A DNA stretch of 64,000 nt from Cryptomeria japonica (taxonomy: Eukaryota > Streptophyta > Pinopsida > Cupressales > Cupressaceae). The stretch's first letter is position 1; the number at the start of each line of letters is the position of its first letter. The notes below the pieces were generated by a model. The model was not told the origin of the DNA. It did no database searches and saw only the letters and a program-made list of their open reading frames with translations. Of the stretch, positions 1-10,599 are shown in pieces. The stretch spans positions 448,672,538 to 448,736,537 of the forward strand of contig NC_081413.1 in the NCBI RefSeq assembly GCF_030272615.1. The letters are read 5' to 3'. Both the position numbers and the translations under genes were made by a program.

Positions 1-293
1 TCTTCTTGATACTTGTTTTGCTCTCCTTTAGCAATATATGTATTTATGAATTATGCAGGTTGTGGATAGTTATTTTGTGTGCTTCATTATATAGTCATGT
101 GTAATACTTTTTAGTATTTTTGCTAAGTCTGAATTTTGAGATTTTCAACATTCAATGTTTTATGGAGATCAATTGATGTGTAATTTTATGTTTTGAGAGG
201 AGGAGTATATCATTAGTTATCATTCTATCAAGGAGTTGTATCTGATAAGAAAGTGATTGAGACTTTATGATAGACAATTGAAGCATTCAATAT
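1..293 (+). mobile_element. NA-1 5' LTR, left portion
   Basis: This stretch matches the middle of the intact NA-1 3' LTR (about 23590-23885) almost base for base, including the phrase around caggttgtggatagttat. The first ~325 bases of this LTR lie outside the window. The match stops at AATAT (289-293), where Copia-1 begins with TGTTAGG. The LTR resumes at 21761 after a second AATAT. Orientation follows from the primer site at 21896 and the purine tract before 23267. Confidence 0.85.
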
Positions 294-1367
294 TGTTAGG
301 ATCTGGAGGCAACTGAGAGGGGAGGGGGGGTGAATCAGTTGTCTATTAATTTCAACCCAAATATAACTTAATCAAAATTGATACTTAATACCGGTAAACC
401 AAACTTAATTCCGGTAAACAAATTAATAGTTAATATCAATATCGGTGAAACTTAATGCATGGAATAGAAAGATAAACAACATCCATAACACATAACACAA
501 AAATTTGTACATGGAAACCCTATAAGGGAAAAAACATGGTGGGAAACCTTACCCACAATTAGATGATACTACAACAGATAGTATGCATATATAGATGGAG
601 TCTACACATGCAGAAAGGCCAGTTGCCTAGAGCTCACTACTCAATCACAAAAATGGGAGTCTCACTGACTACAATTGGATGATTAAATCCAATGATAATG
701 TTCTGCTCAAAGTAGCATCTCCAATGCTAGATTCAGTACCGGTTAAGCTTTGATTGTCTCCTTCAAACCTTCCTTGAATCTTTAAATGATGTCTATGTGA
801 GTAGCTCTGCTTCTATTCACATATAATGAATATCACAACCTTACCATACCATATTACATATATATATTAATCTCGCAAATGAGATATTACATATATACCA
901 GAACATAAGACCAAATGTGTAGGTCGGCTCACTAAGCATATTACAATAAAATCAATTACAACAAGTAAGTCAAGATGCAATGCATCATGTCGGCTCAACA
1001 ATAATACCAATTGATTAAACCATCTCCATAAACTATCGTGGTGATTTTGAATAGATAACACATATCGGTCCATAACCTAGACCAATTTGCCGGTAACAAC
1101 AAATATGTCAACCCAATTTGACCAATAACCAAATCATCAAAAGAAAGTGTCCAAACCATGTCTTTGACATAACCAAGTGATCTCCAGATGATAACAAGTC
1201 ATCTTTAGTGCCGGTGAATGATATAACATGTCGGTGAACCAAATATCGGTGACTGCATAAGTCACTGAACTTGCTGGTGAACATAACCAAAGATCTCTAG
1301 AAGGATAAGTGTTGATAAGTGTTGACATCAATGACAAAACCAATGCACCATATCTATAGTACCAACA
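294..1367 (-). repeat. Copia-1 3' LTR
   Basis: 1074-bp LTR running TGTTAGG to CCAACA on the plus strand. It matches the remnant at 10510-10599, including the G-run followed by tgaatcagttgtc. It is preceded by the AATAT target duplication and followed by the element's purine tract read on the minus strand. It contains no supported gene; the short ORFs inside it are chance. Confidence 0.85.
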
Positions 1368-1381
1368 ATATCCCCCTTTGG
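1368..1381 (-). promoter_or_regulatory. Copia-1 polypurine tract
   Basis: On the minus strand this reads caaagggggata directly before the LTR start TGTTGG. A purine run in this position primes plus-strand DNA synthesis in LTR retrotransposons. Confidence 0.75.
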
Positions 1382-1740
1382 CATTGCTAGCAACACAAGA
1401 TGGAAAAACCATCTAAGTGCCAAAGTAGAAATGCAAAAAACAAAAAACCAACAATCTCTATAATAGATCAATACCAGAAATTAAAATACAAGTGTAGAGA
1501 GTATGAATCTCTCCCCAAATGAATAATCTCTTCCCGAAGGATAATGTTTTAATGTTTTTCCATAGATATATCTCCACCTTTGACATCAAATGCTTAATCA
1601 ATACAAATTCTAGATACAACCAGTTCATAGAGCCAATTACAAATACCAACTACTCCCCCTGAGAAGTAGCTCTCCTCCATCAAAGCCGGAAAAAGGTTTC
1701 TTTGTAAATTTTGTCGGTTTGATGCCAAGCATCAACTATC

Positions 1741-3650
1741 TAACTCTCTACGGATGAGGGTATGAACCCAAGCTACTCTCTAAGATATTCAAAAGTTTCC
1801 TTAGGCAAAGGCTTAGTAAATATGTCTACAATCTACTCTTTAGCATTCACATAAACCAATCTCACTTCTTTTCCTTCAACATTCTCTTTCAAAAAATTGT
1901 ATTTGATAGAAACATGTTTAGTTTTAGAGTGAAATACCAGATTCTTAAATATATCAATTGCTGCTAAATTGTCACAATAGATGATTATAGGTTCTTTGCA
2001 TTTTACCTTTATGTCCTTGAACATTTTCTTAATCCATAATACCTGAGTACAATTAGTTGTTGCTGCAACATATTCTGATTTTGTTGTTGATAATGATGTA
2101 CAACTTTGTTTCTTGCTCAACCATGAAATCAATCTGCTACCAAGAAAGAATGCCTCACCGGTGGTGCTCTTTCTGTCATCCACATCTTCTACCCAATTAG
2201 CATCGATGTATGCACATAAATCAAAAAATTTATCTTTAGGATATCATAAACCAAGATTTGTTGTGCCTTGTAAATACCAAAAAATCTTTTTCACTGTTGA
2301 TTCATGATTTTATCTAGGATTACTTTGAAATCTTTAAACAATACACACTACATTCATTATATCAGGTCTTATTTATGTCAAATACAGTTAGCCTCCAATC
2401 ATAGACTTGTATCTTGTCAGATTAACAAGAGCTGAATCATCCTTCAATGATAGTTTATCAGTTGTAGCCATAGGAGTACTTACCGGTTTAGAGTTTTCCA
2501 TACCAAATTTCTTCAGTAATTCCTTCAAGTACTTTGACTGACATAGGAATATACCTTTATCAGTCTGTGAAATATGCAATCCTAAAAAGAATTTTATCTC
2601 CCCAATCATAGATATTTCAAATTCTTCCTGCATCTTGTTAGAAAAGTCTTTACACAATCCATCTTCTCCTCCAAAAATGATGTCATCAAAAAAAATTCAA
2701 TAACCAAAATATCTTCATTAGTCACTTTGAAATATAAGTTGTTGTCAGCATTACCTTTAGTGTAACCAAGCTTCATAAGATATTTGCCCAATCTAGCATA
2801 CCAAGCTCTAGGAGCTTGCTTCAATCCATATAAAGATTTCCTTAATCTGAAAACCATATCTTTGTCATTTGTCAATGAAAATCCATTAGGTTATTCAATG
2901 TAAACTTCCTCTTCAAGATCACCATTTCAGAAATGCACATTCTACGTCCATTTGATATACTTTATAGTTCTTGTGTGCTGCAAATGCAAGAAATAGTCTG
3001 ATTGCCTCAATTCTAGCTACCAGTGCAAAGTTTCATTGTAATCAATACCCTCTTTCTGTGAATATCCTTTACACACTAATCTTTTATTTTTTCTGATTAC
3101 CTTACCATCTTCATTAAGTTTATTTCTAAATACCCATTTAGTTCCAATTACATTTTTTATTTTTAGGTCGGGGAACCAATGTCCATGTATTGTTCTTTTC
3201 AATTTGTTCCAATTCATCTTTCATATCTTTAATCCAATGTTTATCTTCACATGCCTCAATGAAAGATGCTGGTTCAGTTTGAGAAATTAAACAAACCTCT
3301 TCATTTGTCAGTCTTCCTCTTGTCATAAGTCCTTGATACTTATTCCCAATTATCTAACTTTCAGAGTGATTCCATCTTACATACCTGGGTGTGTTCACTT
3401 GTTGTTGTTCTTCAGTCATTGTGGGATTTTCAGATGATGCCGATGTGACTGGATCAACATTCTATACTGATGCACTTTGTATAGGTTCAATTGTGATTAT
3501 CTCAACTACCGGTTCAGAATCCATAGACCTTGAATTTCTTCTAAAGTGTTCATCTATCCTCACATTTGCACTTTCAATGATTTTTTGCAATCTTTTATTA
3601 AAACATTTATATGCTTTTCTCTTAGATGAACAACCAAGAAATATTCCTTC
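1741..3650 (-). pseudogene. Copia-1 reverse transcriptase-RNase H (broken)
   Basis: Minus-strand Ty1/copia pol. It starts with the integrase-RT linker (GIFLGCS, then KCFN) interrupted by Copia-2, then RT with KSLYGLKQAPRAWYARL near 2830, then RNase H near 1833-2183 with STTKSEYVA and the IYCDN motif, then the family C-terminus IFTKPLP near 1820. The RT catalytic region is broken: a frameshift in an A-run (plus strand, about 2690-2697) separates ILVIEF from the DDIIFGG that should follow. Other frame breaks lie near 3020-3140 and 2390-2650. It cannot encode active RT. Confidence 0.85.
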
Positions 3651-3655
3651 ATCAC

Positions 3656-4108
3656 TGTTGGTGTAAATAATTATTCATCATGGATATTATTACACTTTAC
3701 TTAAGTTTACTTAGGAAATGCATTTCATAGTAGTTTGGGTGTGAGACACTTGGGTGTTTGTGCCACATTGGGATAGTGTGTGTAGGAGAATTTCCACCTT
3801 TTATGGTGTTGATCTTGTTGTTACACTCCACATTCAGTGGGTGATCCACCTCATGTGGACTATTATATTGTTTCTCCTACCTACCCACACCTATTTCCTA
3901 CCTACCTTTGTTTCTTATTCAGCCACATGTCATGTTTGTGTGCTCACATATCCATAAGCCTTGCCTATATAAGCAGGCTCATCTACATTGTATGAAAATG
4001 GAACAATTGATCATTTATCTATTGATGAGAATACAGTTTATTCTTATCCTATATTTTGTCTCTCTATTGTACTTTTCATTGAGGTCTTGATCTTGGCAAA
4101 ATCTCACA
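3656..4108 (+). repeat. Copia-2 5' LTR
   Basis: 453 bp, starting TGTTGGTGTAAA and ending CTCACA, directly before the primer site TGGTATCAGAGCC. By eye it differs from the 3' LTR (7769-8221) at 12 of 453 positions (about 2.6%), mostly transitions. It contains a TATA motif at 3966. Confidence 0.93.
3966..3973 (+). promoter_or_regulatory. Putative TATA box in Copia-2 LTR
   Basis: TATATAAG lies about 140 bp before the LTR end. The same motif is at 8079-8086 in the 3' LTR and, inverted, near 21448-21458 in the Copia-3 LTR, so it is conserved in the family. The transcription start itself cannot be seen. Confidence 0.55.
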
Positions 4109-4120
4109 TGGTATCAGAGC
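4109..4120 (+). promoter_or_regulatory. Copia-2 primer-binding site
   Basis: TGGTATCAGAGC directly after the LTR is the standard Ty1/copia primer site, complementary to the 3' end of initiator methionine tRNA. It is not a tRNA gene. Confidence 0.9.
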
Positions 4121-5266
4121 CATTGGGGCTTCATTGATTGGTTTTTGGAGACATTGTGGAAGGCTTCTATTTTCGGATATGAGGGATTGCATTTTTTGGA
4201 GGCATCTTAGAGCGTTTTCGACCTCACCATTGCGTCCGGGAGGCCATTTCCATAACAATCAAGTATAAATTCGACCTATTTTGGCAAAAATCAATTTTTG
4301 GGTGTGGAGGAAATTTTTTGCCCAATTTGGGCAGTACAGTATGGAATTTTCGGATTTTTTTTTCAAAAAATAAAATATTTTTTTTTCTGAAAACTATTTT
4401 CCAGTTTGAAATTTTAAAAAAAATAAAAATAAAAAAATTGGAAATTATTTTTGGGATCCGTACCTTCTGCCTAGTCAGCAGCGCAAGTCAACGCCACGTC
4501 AACAGCCCAATTGGCTGCCACATCACCTGCCAAATCACTTGCATAGTCAGTGCCACGTCAGGGCCCAGTCACCCATGAAGTTTGGGTGATGGTCATATGG
4601 CTGTCAAATTTAACCCTACAGTCCACTGATGTCATCATTTAAAAAAAATATTTGCAGGCCCCTCTAATTGAGCTTTTTGATTTTGCCGTTCAACTTCAAA
4701 TGGCCATATCTTGCTCATTTTTGCTCCTCTTTTGGTGCAATTTTTTTTGAAATGGGCTATAATTTCATGTACTTTCACGTGGTGGAATTATTTTCTGATT
4801 TCGATGGATAGATTTTTCATACTTTGCAGTTTTTGGTGACTGTACATGTCCAATCTCCGTTTCTACAACTTCCAGGTCTTTGTTCGAGCTCATATGAACT
4901 CCTTTTTAGGTGCCATTTTTTTTTTAAAGTGCATTATTTTTTTTCTAATCTTAGAAAATGCTATCATTTTGCAACAATTGTTGGTAGAAATTGTACTTTC
5001 ATCATGTGGTCTTATTTGGCCAATTTGGCATTTGTATTGCATAGATCTATCTTTCTGATCTTTTGCTTTGAAGTTCTCAGCCTATTGGGGTAGTTGTAAA
5101 ACAAAATTAGAATTCCACCTTGCCATTGTTTGCAAGTGGCCTATTGTACACACACTACATATAAAGTGCCAAAATCATCATTTTTTTGGGGGGTACTTTG
5201 ATTGAGTGAATTTGGGAGGGTGTCTCTTGTGCTTTTGTGCTCTTGTGTTCCTTCCTTTTTGCTGCT
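4121..5266 (+). other. Copia-2 untranslated leader
   Basis: About 1.15 kb between primer site and gag ATG. No convincing ORF. At 4454-4575 it holds a degenerate array of GTCA/ATCA words spaced roughly 10-14 bp apart, starting gtcagcagcgcaagtcaacg. The Copia-3 leader has a similar array on the minus strand (about 20925-20990), both beside the sequence ggatccgtaccttctgcc or its near match. Confidence 0.6.
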
Positions 5267-6658
5267 ATGGGTTATTCTAAGTTTCCTCTCTTAACTCCTC
5301 ATAATTATGCTACTTGGAAAATTGATGCATGGAGTAAACTTATGGAAAAAGGACTAACTCATTACATTGATGGAACTATTGTTGCTCCTGCTAATCCTAA
5401 GGTTGATCCAGTTGGTCACTTGGATTGGCTCACTAAAAATATCATGGCAATTGGTACCTTAAGAAAGTATGTATCAAAGGATCTCATTTTTCATATTGAT
5501 AAATGTACTCTAATCAAGGATGCTTGGCAAAAGTTTCAAGACTTAAATGGTCAAGTTGATGAGATTAGGGGATATCAGATTGATAGTGATCTCACCATGT
5601 TAGATCCCAAGAACTTTGATACTATACAAGATTATGTCACTAAGGCAAATGAGTTGAGGGCACAACTCAAAGATTGTGGCATTGATAAGAAGGATACTCA
5701 ATTGATATTCAACTTGATAGGCAAGCTTCCATAATAATATGCATGATTTGTTTCTAGTTTCCAAACCCATAGGATGAGAATGGGTTCAAGCTACACAATG
5801 CCTACATTTGATGCTTTCAATGAAATGTTGATGATGGAAGAAACTAAGTTGATAAGCATGGGCATTCTTAAGGCTTCTAAGTCTCAAGCATTAGTGGCAA
5901 ATCAAGGGAACAAAGGAAATCAAGGAAAGGACAACTCAAACAAGAAGAAATGGAAATCAAAGCCTAAGGACAAAGCATCATCCTCTCCACAACAAGGAGA
6001 TACATCCTCTTCCAAGATGGATAATTCAGCAAAGAGGGAGAGACCTACTTGTGCCTATTGTAAAAAGTTTGGTCATGAGGAGCGTCGTTTCCATTCTAAG
6101 AGGATTGATGAGCTCACACATATCATCAGAAAGCATAACATTGATTTGCCTAATGTCTACAAGAAGGATGATTCATCAACTTCCACTTCCTCACATTCAA
6201 AAGGAAAAGGGCAAGTATTCATGTCTTCTACAAGTGGGAAGACTCACTCTTTTGGGACAAGAAAAGGAAAAGCTCTATGTGCTACTATCAATCATGATTC
6301 AGAGAGATGGCTTCTAGATTTAGGGGCTTCTCATCATATGGCATCTTCACAGTCTATGTTCTCTACATTTGAGCCTTGCACCATGCCATAGATTTTTATG
6401 GGCAATCATACATACATGGATGTGATTGGGAAAGGATCTATTGACATTGGGGATAGCTCCTTCAATGATGTGTTGTGTGTACCCCACTTGACAAACAATC
6501 TCCTTTCTATCTATCAAATCACACATGGCGCAACTAAGAGAGTTGTGGAGTTCACACCTGAGTCAGTTTTCATTAGAGACTTGGAGACTACAACTATCAT
6601 TGCGACTGGGGTGGTTGATCATGCATCTCGGTTATACTCCTTTTTCAGATTTTATTGA
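5267..6658 (+). pseudogene. Copia-2 gag-protease, with in-frame stops
   Basis: The start is the ATG at 5267 (MGYSKFPLLTPHNYATWK), matching the Copia-3 gag start MSPHKFPPLTPHNYASWK. It is one frame broken by stops at 5732 and 6389, ending at 6656. The gag core is followed by a lysine-rich stretch and a zinc knuckle at 6050-6091 whose last ligands are altered (CAYCKKFGHEERRF instead of a terminal Cys). The protease site near 6310-6330 reads DLGASHHM, so the catalytic DSG has become DLG by a C-to-T change. The protein would not be a working gag-protease without readthrough and repair. Confidence 0.88.
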
Positions 6659-7544
6659 TGATGATAATTTCACATTTGATGATTCTACACATGTTAATCA
6701 CACTTCTTGTGATGGTTCAGATTTTGAGGAGAACTTTGGGCACTTGAACATGGGGATTCTCACATGTGACCCCATTCTTGAGCCTTGTATTTCATCTTCT
6801 CATATTGATATCACATCACCTATTGCACTTGATGATGCTGATAGTGCGACAGTTTTACTTTCATGTGATTCAGTGCAGCAGGATATTCATTGTCTTCCAG
6901 CTTCAGATTCATGGGATGATTACTTGATAGACATTGCAGGTTTATTTATGGAATCCTACATTGCAGATTTGGGAGACATCATTAATGACATTCATCTTCT
7001 CTTTGATGAAGGTGATCCTTCTTCGATTGTAGCGAGGGAACACTCTGACCCTCTTCTTCATTCTCTACATAATCATTCTTTTGAGGTTGACATGATTGTG
7101 GATACTTATGTACAACAGTTGGAGGAGGTCTCTTTATTTTTTGAGGAGACATGTGAGTCTTTGGGACATGTTCTACATCCATCTCCACTAGATCTTGAAG
7201 TGCCCTTTTTAGCAGTGTGGCACAGTTTACCACCTTTGGAGGGGGTATCTTTCTGTATTGACATGGGGACACTTGAGCATTTTTCAGAGATTCCTTTCAT
7301 CATGAGTTTTCTTCATACATCTTCCCTTCATGATTGGGGATACTTCATGGATACACCTTTGGTTTTGTTTCTTCCTAAAGGGAGGAATGTTGTTCGACAT
7401 TCATGGAGCAGTTTCTTCATACATCGAGCTTATATCATTGGTGCAGATTCCACATTGAGGGGGGGCTTCCTAGCTTCTCTTCTTCTCTCATATGGGGGGG
7501 AATTTTTCCTCACATGGGGTTTTGTCCTTCACATACTTCTATGA
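6525..7544 (+). CDS. Unknown acidic ORF replacing pol in Copia-2
   Basis: An uninterrupted 339-codon ORF. The first ~43 codons overlap the protease region in another frame (+1), so the distinctive part is about 6655-7544. It is rich in Asp, Glu, Leu, Ser and His (for example FIDDDNFTFDD, DYLIDIAGLF, VQQLEEVSLFFEETCESLG), with a more hydrophobic C-terminus. I recognise no domain. It begins exactly where the Copia-3 relative enters the pre-integrase domain (after RLYSF) and ends about 215 bp before the purine tract. It could be captured host sequence or a real accessory protein. It has no stop over ~1 kb, although gag beside it is broken. Expression is unproven. Confidence 0.5.
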   Translation: MAQLRELWSSHLSQFSLETWRLQLSLRLGWLIMHLGYTPFSDFIDDDNFTFDDSTHVNHTSCDGSDFEENFGHLNMGILTCDPILEPCISSSHIDITSPIALDDADSATVLLSCDSVQQDIHCLPASDSWDDYLIDIAGLFMESYIADLGDIINDIHLLFDEGDPSSIVAREHSDPLLHSLHNHSFEVDMIVDTYVQQLEEVSLFFEETCESLGHVLHPSPLDLEVPFLAVWHSLPPLEGVSFCIDMGTLEHFSEIPFIMSFLHTSSLHDWGYFMDTPLVLFLPKGRNVVRHSWSSFFIHRAYIIGADSTLRGGFLASLLLSYGGEFFLTWGFVLHILL

Positions 7545-7758
7545 CAGTACTTTGTATCTAGTTTTTCATCTTTCTTTTGGGGGAGGGTTTTTTTCCATTG
7601 GGTTTTTCTCTCTTTCCCCACTTTGTGAGAGATTTCATTGCATTGGTTTTCATGCATTCCCATTTGTACATGGGTACCTAACATGGCCTAGTAGCTGGGA
7701 CCCATCTTGCATTGCTTAGTTGCATTGTAGACTTAAGTGCATTCCCCTAAGTTTCACT

Positions 7759-7768
7759 TAAGGAGGGG
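7759..7768 (+). promoter_or_regulatory. Copia-2 polypurine tract
   Basis: taaggagggg directly precedes the 3' LTR start TGTTGG, the expected position for plus-strand priming. Confidence 0.8.
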
Positions 7769-8221
7769 TGTTGGTGTAAATAATTATTCATCATGGATAT
7801 TATTACACTTTACTTAAGTTTACTTAGGAAATGCATTTCATAGTAGTTTGGGTATGAGACACTTGGGTGTTTGTGCCACATTGGGATAGTGTGTGTAGGA
7901 GAATTTCCACCTTTTATGGTGTTGATCTTGTTGTTACACTCCACATTTAGTGGGTGATCCACCTCATGTGGACTATTATATTGTTTCTCCTACCTACCCA
8001 CACCTATTTCCTACCTACCCTTGTTTTTTATTGAGCCACATGTCATGTTTGTGTGCTCACATATCCACAAGACTTGCCTATATAAGTAGGCTCATCTACA
8101 TTGTATGAAAATGGAACAATTGATCATTTATCTATTGATGAGAATATAGTTTATTCTTATCCTATATTTTGTCTCTCTATTGTACTTTTCATTGAGATCT
8201 TGATGTTGGCAAAATCTCATA
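7769..8221 (+). repeat. Copia-2 3' LTR
   Basis: 453 bp, same length as the 5' LTR. It ends CTCATA where the 5' copy ends CTCACA, a terminal C-to-T change. It is followed by the target duplication ATCAC. Confidence 0.93.
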
Positions 8222-8226
8222 ATCAC

Positions 8227-9559
8227 TTCTAGGATAAAAATTTACCAATATACTCTTCTCTCCTAATGTAACATTTGCTTCCAAATATTCTGAAGTACTT
8301 AAGAGTAGGAATTCATAGGGTGTCTTACCAGTTTCACCTTTGATGTGAACTCTGTTGAAAGTGTAAACCGTTGTATTCACTGCTTCTCTTCAATACACAT
8401 GAGGTAGATTTTCTTCTGATATCATGCTTCTAGCTGCATCTAGAATAGTTTTGTTCTTCCTTTCCATAACTCCATTTTGCTGAGGTGTCTGGGGTGTTGA
8501 TAGTTATCTTCTAATTCTATTCACTTCACAAAATGTATTGAACTCCTTAGATGTAAATTCACCTCCTTGATCTAATCTTAAATAATTAATTTTCTTACTA
8601 GTTTCATTCTCTACAAGTGCCTTGACTAATTTGAATTTCCCAAAAGCTTTTGATTTCTCCCTAAGAAAAGTAACCCAACACATTCTAGAATAATCATCAA
8701 TGATTAACATAAAGTATCTATCTCTCTGTAGAATTCTTATTTTTATCAGACCACATAAATCAGTATGAATTAAGTCAAGATCATTATTGGATTTCTCTGG
8801 AATACTCTTAAAAGATGCTCTAACTTGCTTTCCAAATTGGCATTCCTTACATACCGGATTGTGGGGTTTGACAATCTTAGGTAAATCTCTTACTGCCTTG
8901 GTTGTACTGATTTTCACAATGCAATCAAAATTTACATTATAGAGTCTCTTATGCAATAACCAGCTTTCATCAATATGTGCAATCAAGCAAGTCTTTTCCC
9001 TATTGTTCAAATGAAAGATATTACCTTTAGTCTGATTACCAATTGCAATTTTCAAACCAGTTTTGTTCATGATTTTGCATTTACCATTCTTGAATTGTAA
9101 CTGAAATCCTTTTTCAACTAATTAACCAACACTCAAAAGATTATGCTTCAAACCTTCAACATAATAAACATTGTTAGTATTGTGCTTACCATCAAAAGAT
9201 ATAGTGCCTTTTCCTCTGATCAAGCAAGCTTTGTCATCCCCAAATCTTACTAGACCTCAATTATATTCCTAAAAAGATAAGAATTTACTTTTATCACCAG
9301 TCATATGATGTGAACATCCAAAATCTATAATCCATTCATCCTTTTCTTCAATTTTAGCTACGAGGGCCTACTCTACTAGTGGAATAGTAGATGCTGATTA
9401 ATCTTCTGCTATTGCAACAAAAGCCCATCCATTGTATCTAGGTTCTTCATTAGAATCATTAGTAACTTCTTCATCAGCATAGTAACATGATTTATCTCTA
9501 TTCTTCTTAAATCTGTATCTCTAGTATTTAGGGTTAGGCTTATATGTTCTTTTTGCTTC
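8227..9559 (-). pseudogene. Copia-1 protease-integrase (broken)
   Basis: Minus strand. The protease motif at 9317-9325 reads DFGCSHHM, so the catalytic Ser is replaced by Phe (TCT to TTT). Integrase follows (about 8504-9070). Of its HHCC zinc finger, the Cys pair is present (CKECQFGKQ), but the second His region reads LYNVN instead of the usual GHVN. The core has HTDLCG and DQGGEFTSKEF. The frame breaks near 8504, and the catalytic Glu region beyond it is degraded. The domain then runs to the Copia-2 insertion at 8226, with PYEFLLLSTSEYLEANV degraded from the usual connector. Confidence 0.82.
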
Positions 9560-10452
9560 TTCTCTCAATATTGCATGTCTGTCAGGACATCTAGATGCCA
9601 TATGACCAATTTTATTGCAGTTAAAACATTTAAAGGGTGATTTACCTTCATACTTACTTCCAATAGGACCTTTAGGCATTTTCCTTGCAAATAGTTCTTC
9701 AAGTTCTTCTAGTTCTTCATTTTCCTTCCTGATGTCTTCAAGTTCTCTTGCATAAAGTTCTTTCTAATCAGATTTATCAGCTGATGATGAGGATGTTGTA
9801 GATGATGATTCTTTGAAAGCTAAATCTATCTTTATTGTAACAACATGACCAAATTCCTCAAGCTCAAATGCTGAAAGTTTTCCAACCAAGGTATCTCTAG
9901 ATACTGATGTATTAGGCATAGTTCTTAGCTCATTAATAGCAGTTAATTTCATTTTGTATGCTGGTGGCAATGCTCTTAACACTTTAGAAACAATTTCATA
10001 TTCACTTAAGGAACCTCCACAACACTATTCCCAAAACAATTTCATTAACCCTTTCCATAAAAGAAAAAATTCTTTCATCTTCTTCCATTTTCAAATTTTC
10101 ATACCTGACCCGGAAGCATTCCAGTTTTGCAATTTTGACAGTGGAATAAACTTCATTCAATGTCTCCAATTTATCCCAAATAGCTTTGGCAGTAGATCGA
10201 TTTGATAATCCCATGATTTTCTGATCTAACAAGGCGCTCAAAAGTGATTCTCTTGCTTTGCAATCATTCTCCTGATCGTTACTCAATATAGGTGGATTAG
10301 GTTGACCTGGCATAGGACCAACATAGCCATTCTGTGTAACATCCCATATGTCTTTTTCCAATGCAGTTCAGATGTGTCTCCATTTTGATCTTCCGTATAC
10401 CATAGTTAGTTCCATCAAGTTTTGGACTGTCCTTGAAATAGTTAGTTGCCAT
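9560..10452 (-). pseudogene. Copia-1 gag (broken)
   Basis: The gag start is the ATG at 10452-10450 (MATNYFKDSPKLDGTNY). A one-base A-run expansion near 10355 shifts the frame before KDIWDVTQNGYVG. The body (10002-10361, then 9764-9982) contains LRALPPAYKMKL, typical of copia gag. A CCHC zinc knuckle is intact at 9587-9628 (CFNCNKIGHMASRC). Stops and frame breaks between segments make it non-functional. It lies directly downstream of the primer site. Confidence 0.82.
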
Positions 10453-10495
10453 AGAATCTCCTCAAGTTGTTAAACTTCTGCAAAAAGAGGACTTA

Positions 10496-10507
10496 GCTCT
10501 GATACCA
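10496..10507 (-). promoter_or_regulatory. Copia-1 primer-binding site
   Basis: Minus strand reads TGGTATCAGAGC two bases after the LTR end, the methionine-tRNA-type primer site. Confidence 0.88.
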
Positions 10508-10509
10508 AT

Positions 10510-10599
10510 TGTTAGGATCCGAAGGAAACTAAGGGGGGGGGGGATGAATCAGTTGTCTATTAATTTCAACCCAAATATAACTTAATCAAACTTGATACT
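10510..10599 (-). repeat. Copia-1 5' LTR remnant
   Basis: 90 bp matching 294-384 of the other LTR (TGTTAGGATC, G-run, tgaatcagttgtctatt). It is cut off by Gypsy-1 after cttgatact. About 980 bp of this LTR is missing; only the last six bases reappear at 21750-21755. Confidence 0.85.

Larger units (their letters stand above)
3656..8221 (+). mobile_element. Copia-2, non-autonomous copia-type element lacking INT/RT/RNase H
   Basis: Complete LTR element of 4566 bp with ATCAC target duplications at 3651-3655 and 8222-8226, two 453-bp LTRs, a met-tRNA-type primer site and a purine tract. It sits inside the Copia-1 linker between integrase and RT. Gag and protease are present, but all sequence from the pre-integrase domain to RNase H is missing. 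In its place is about 1.1 kb encoding an unknown acidic ORF. Gag and LTR are clearly related to Copia-3, which retains a full pol and is a plausible source of enzymes. Confidence 0.9.

Noticed and set aside
867-1412. Minus-strand ORFs of 60-91 codons as genes
   Set aside because: They lie inside the Copia-1 LTR, overlap each other in different frames and show no motif.
4109-4125. Met-tRNA-like sequence as a tRNA gene
   Set aside because: Only the short primer-site complement is present at the LTR edge; no cloverleaf surrounds it. The same holds for the other primer sites.
6982-7303. Minus-strand ORFs opposite the acidic Copia-2 ORF
   Set aside because: They are shorter than the plus-strand ORF, overlap each other and have no recognisable content.
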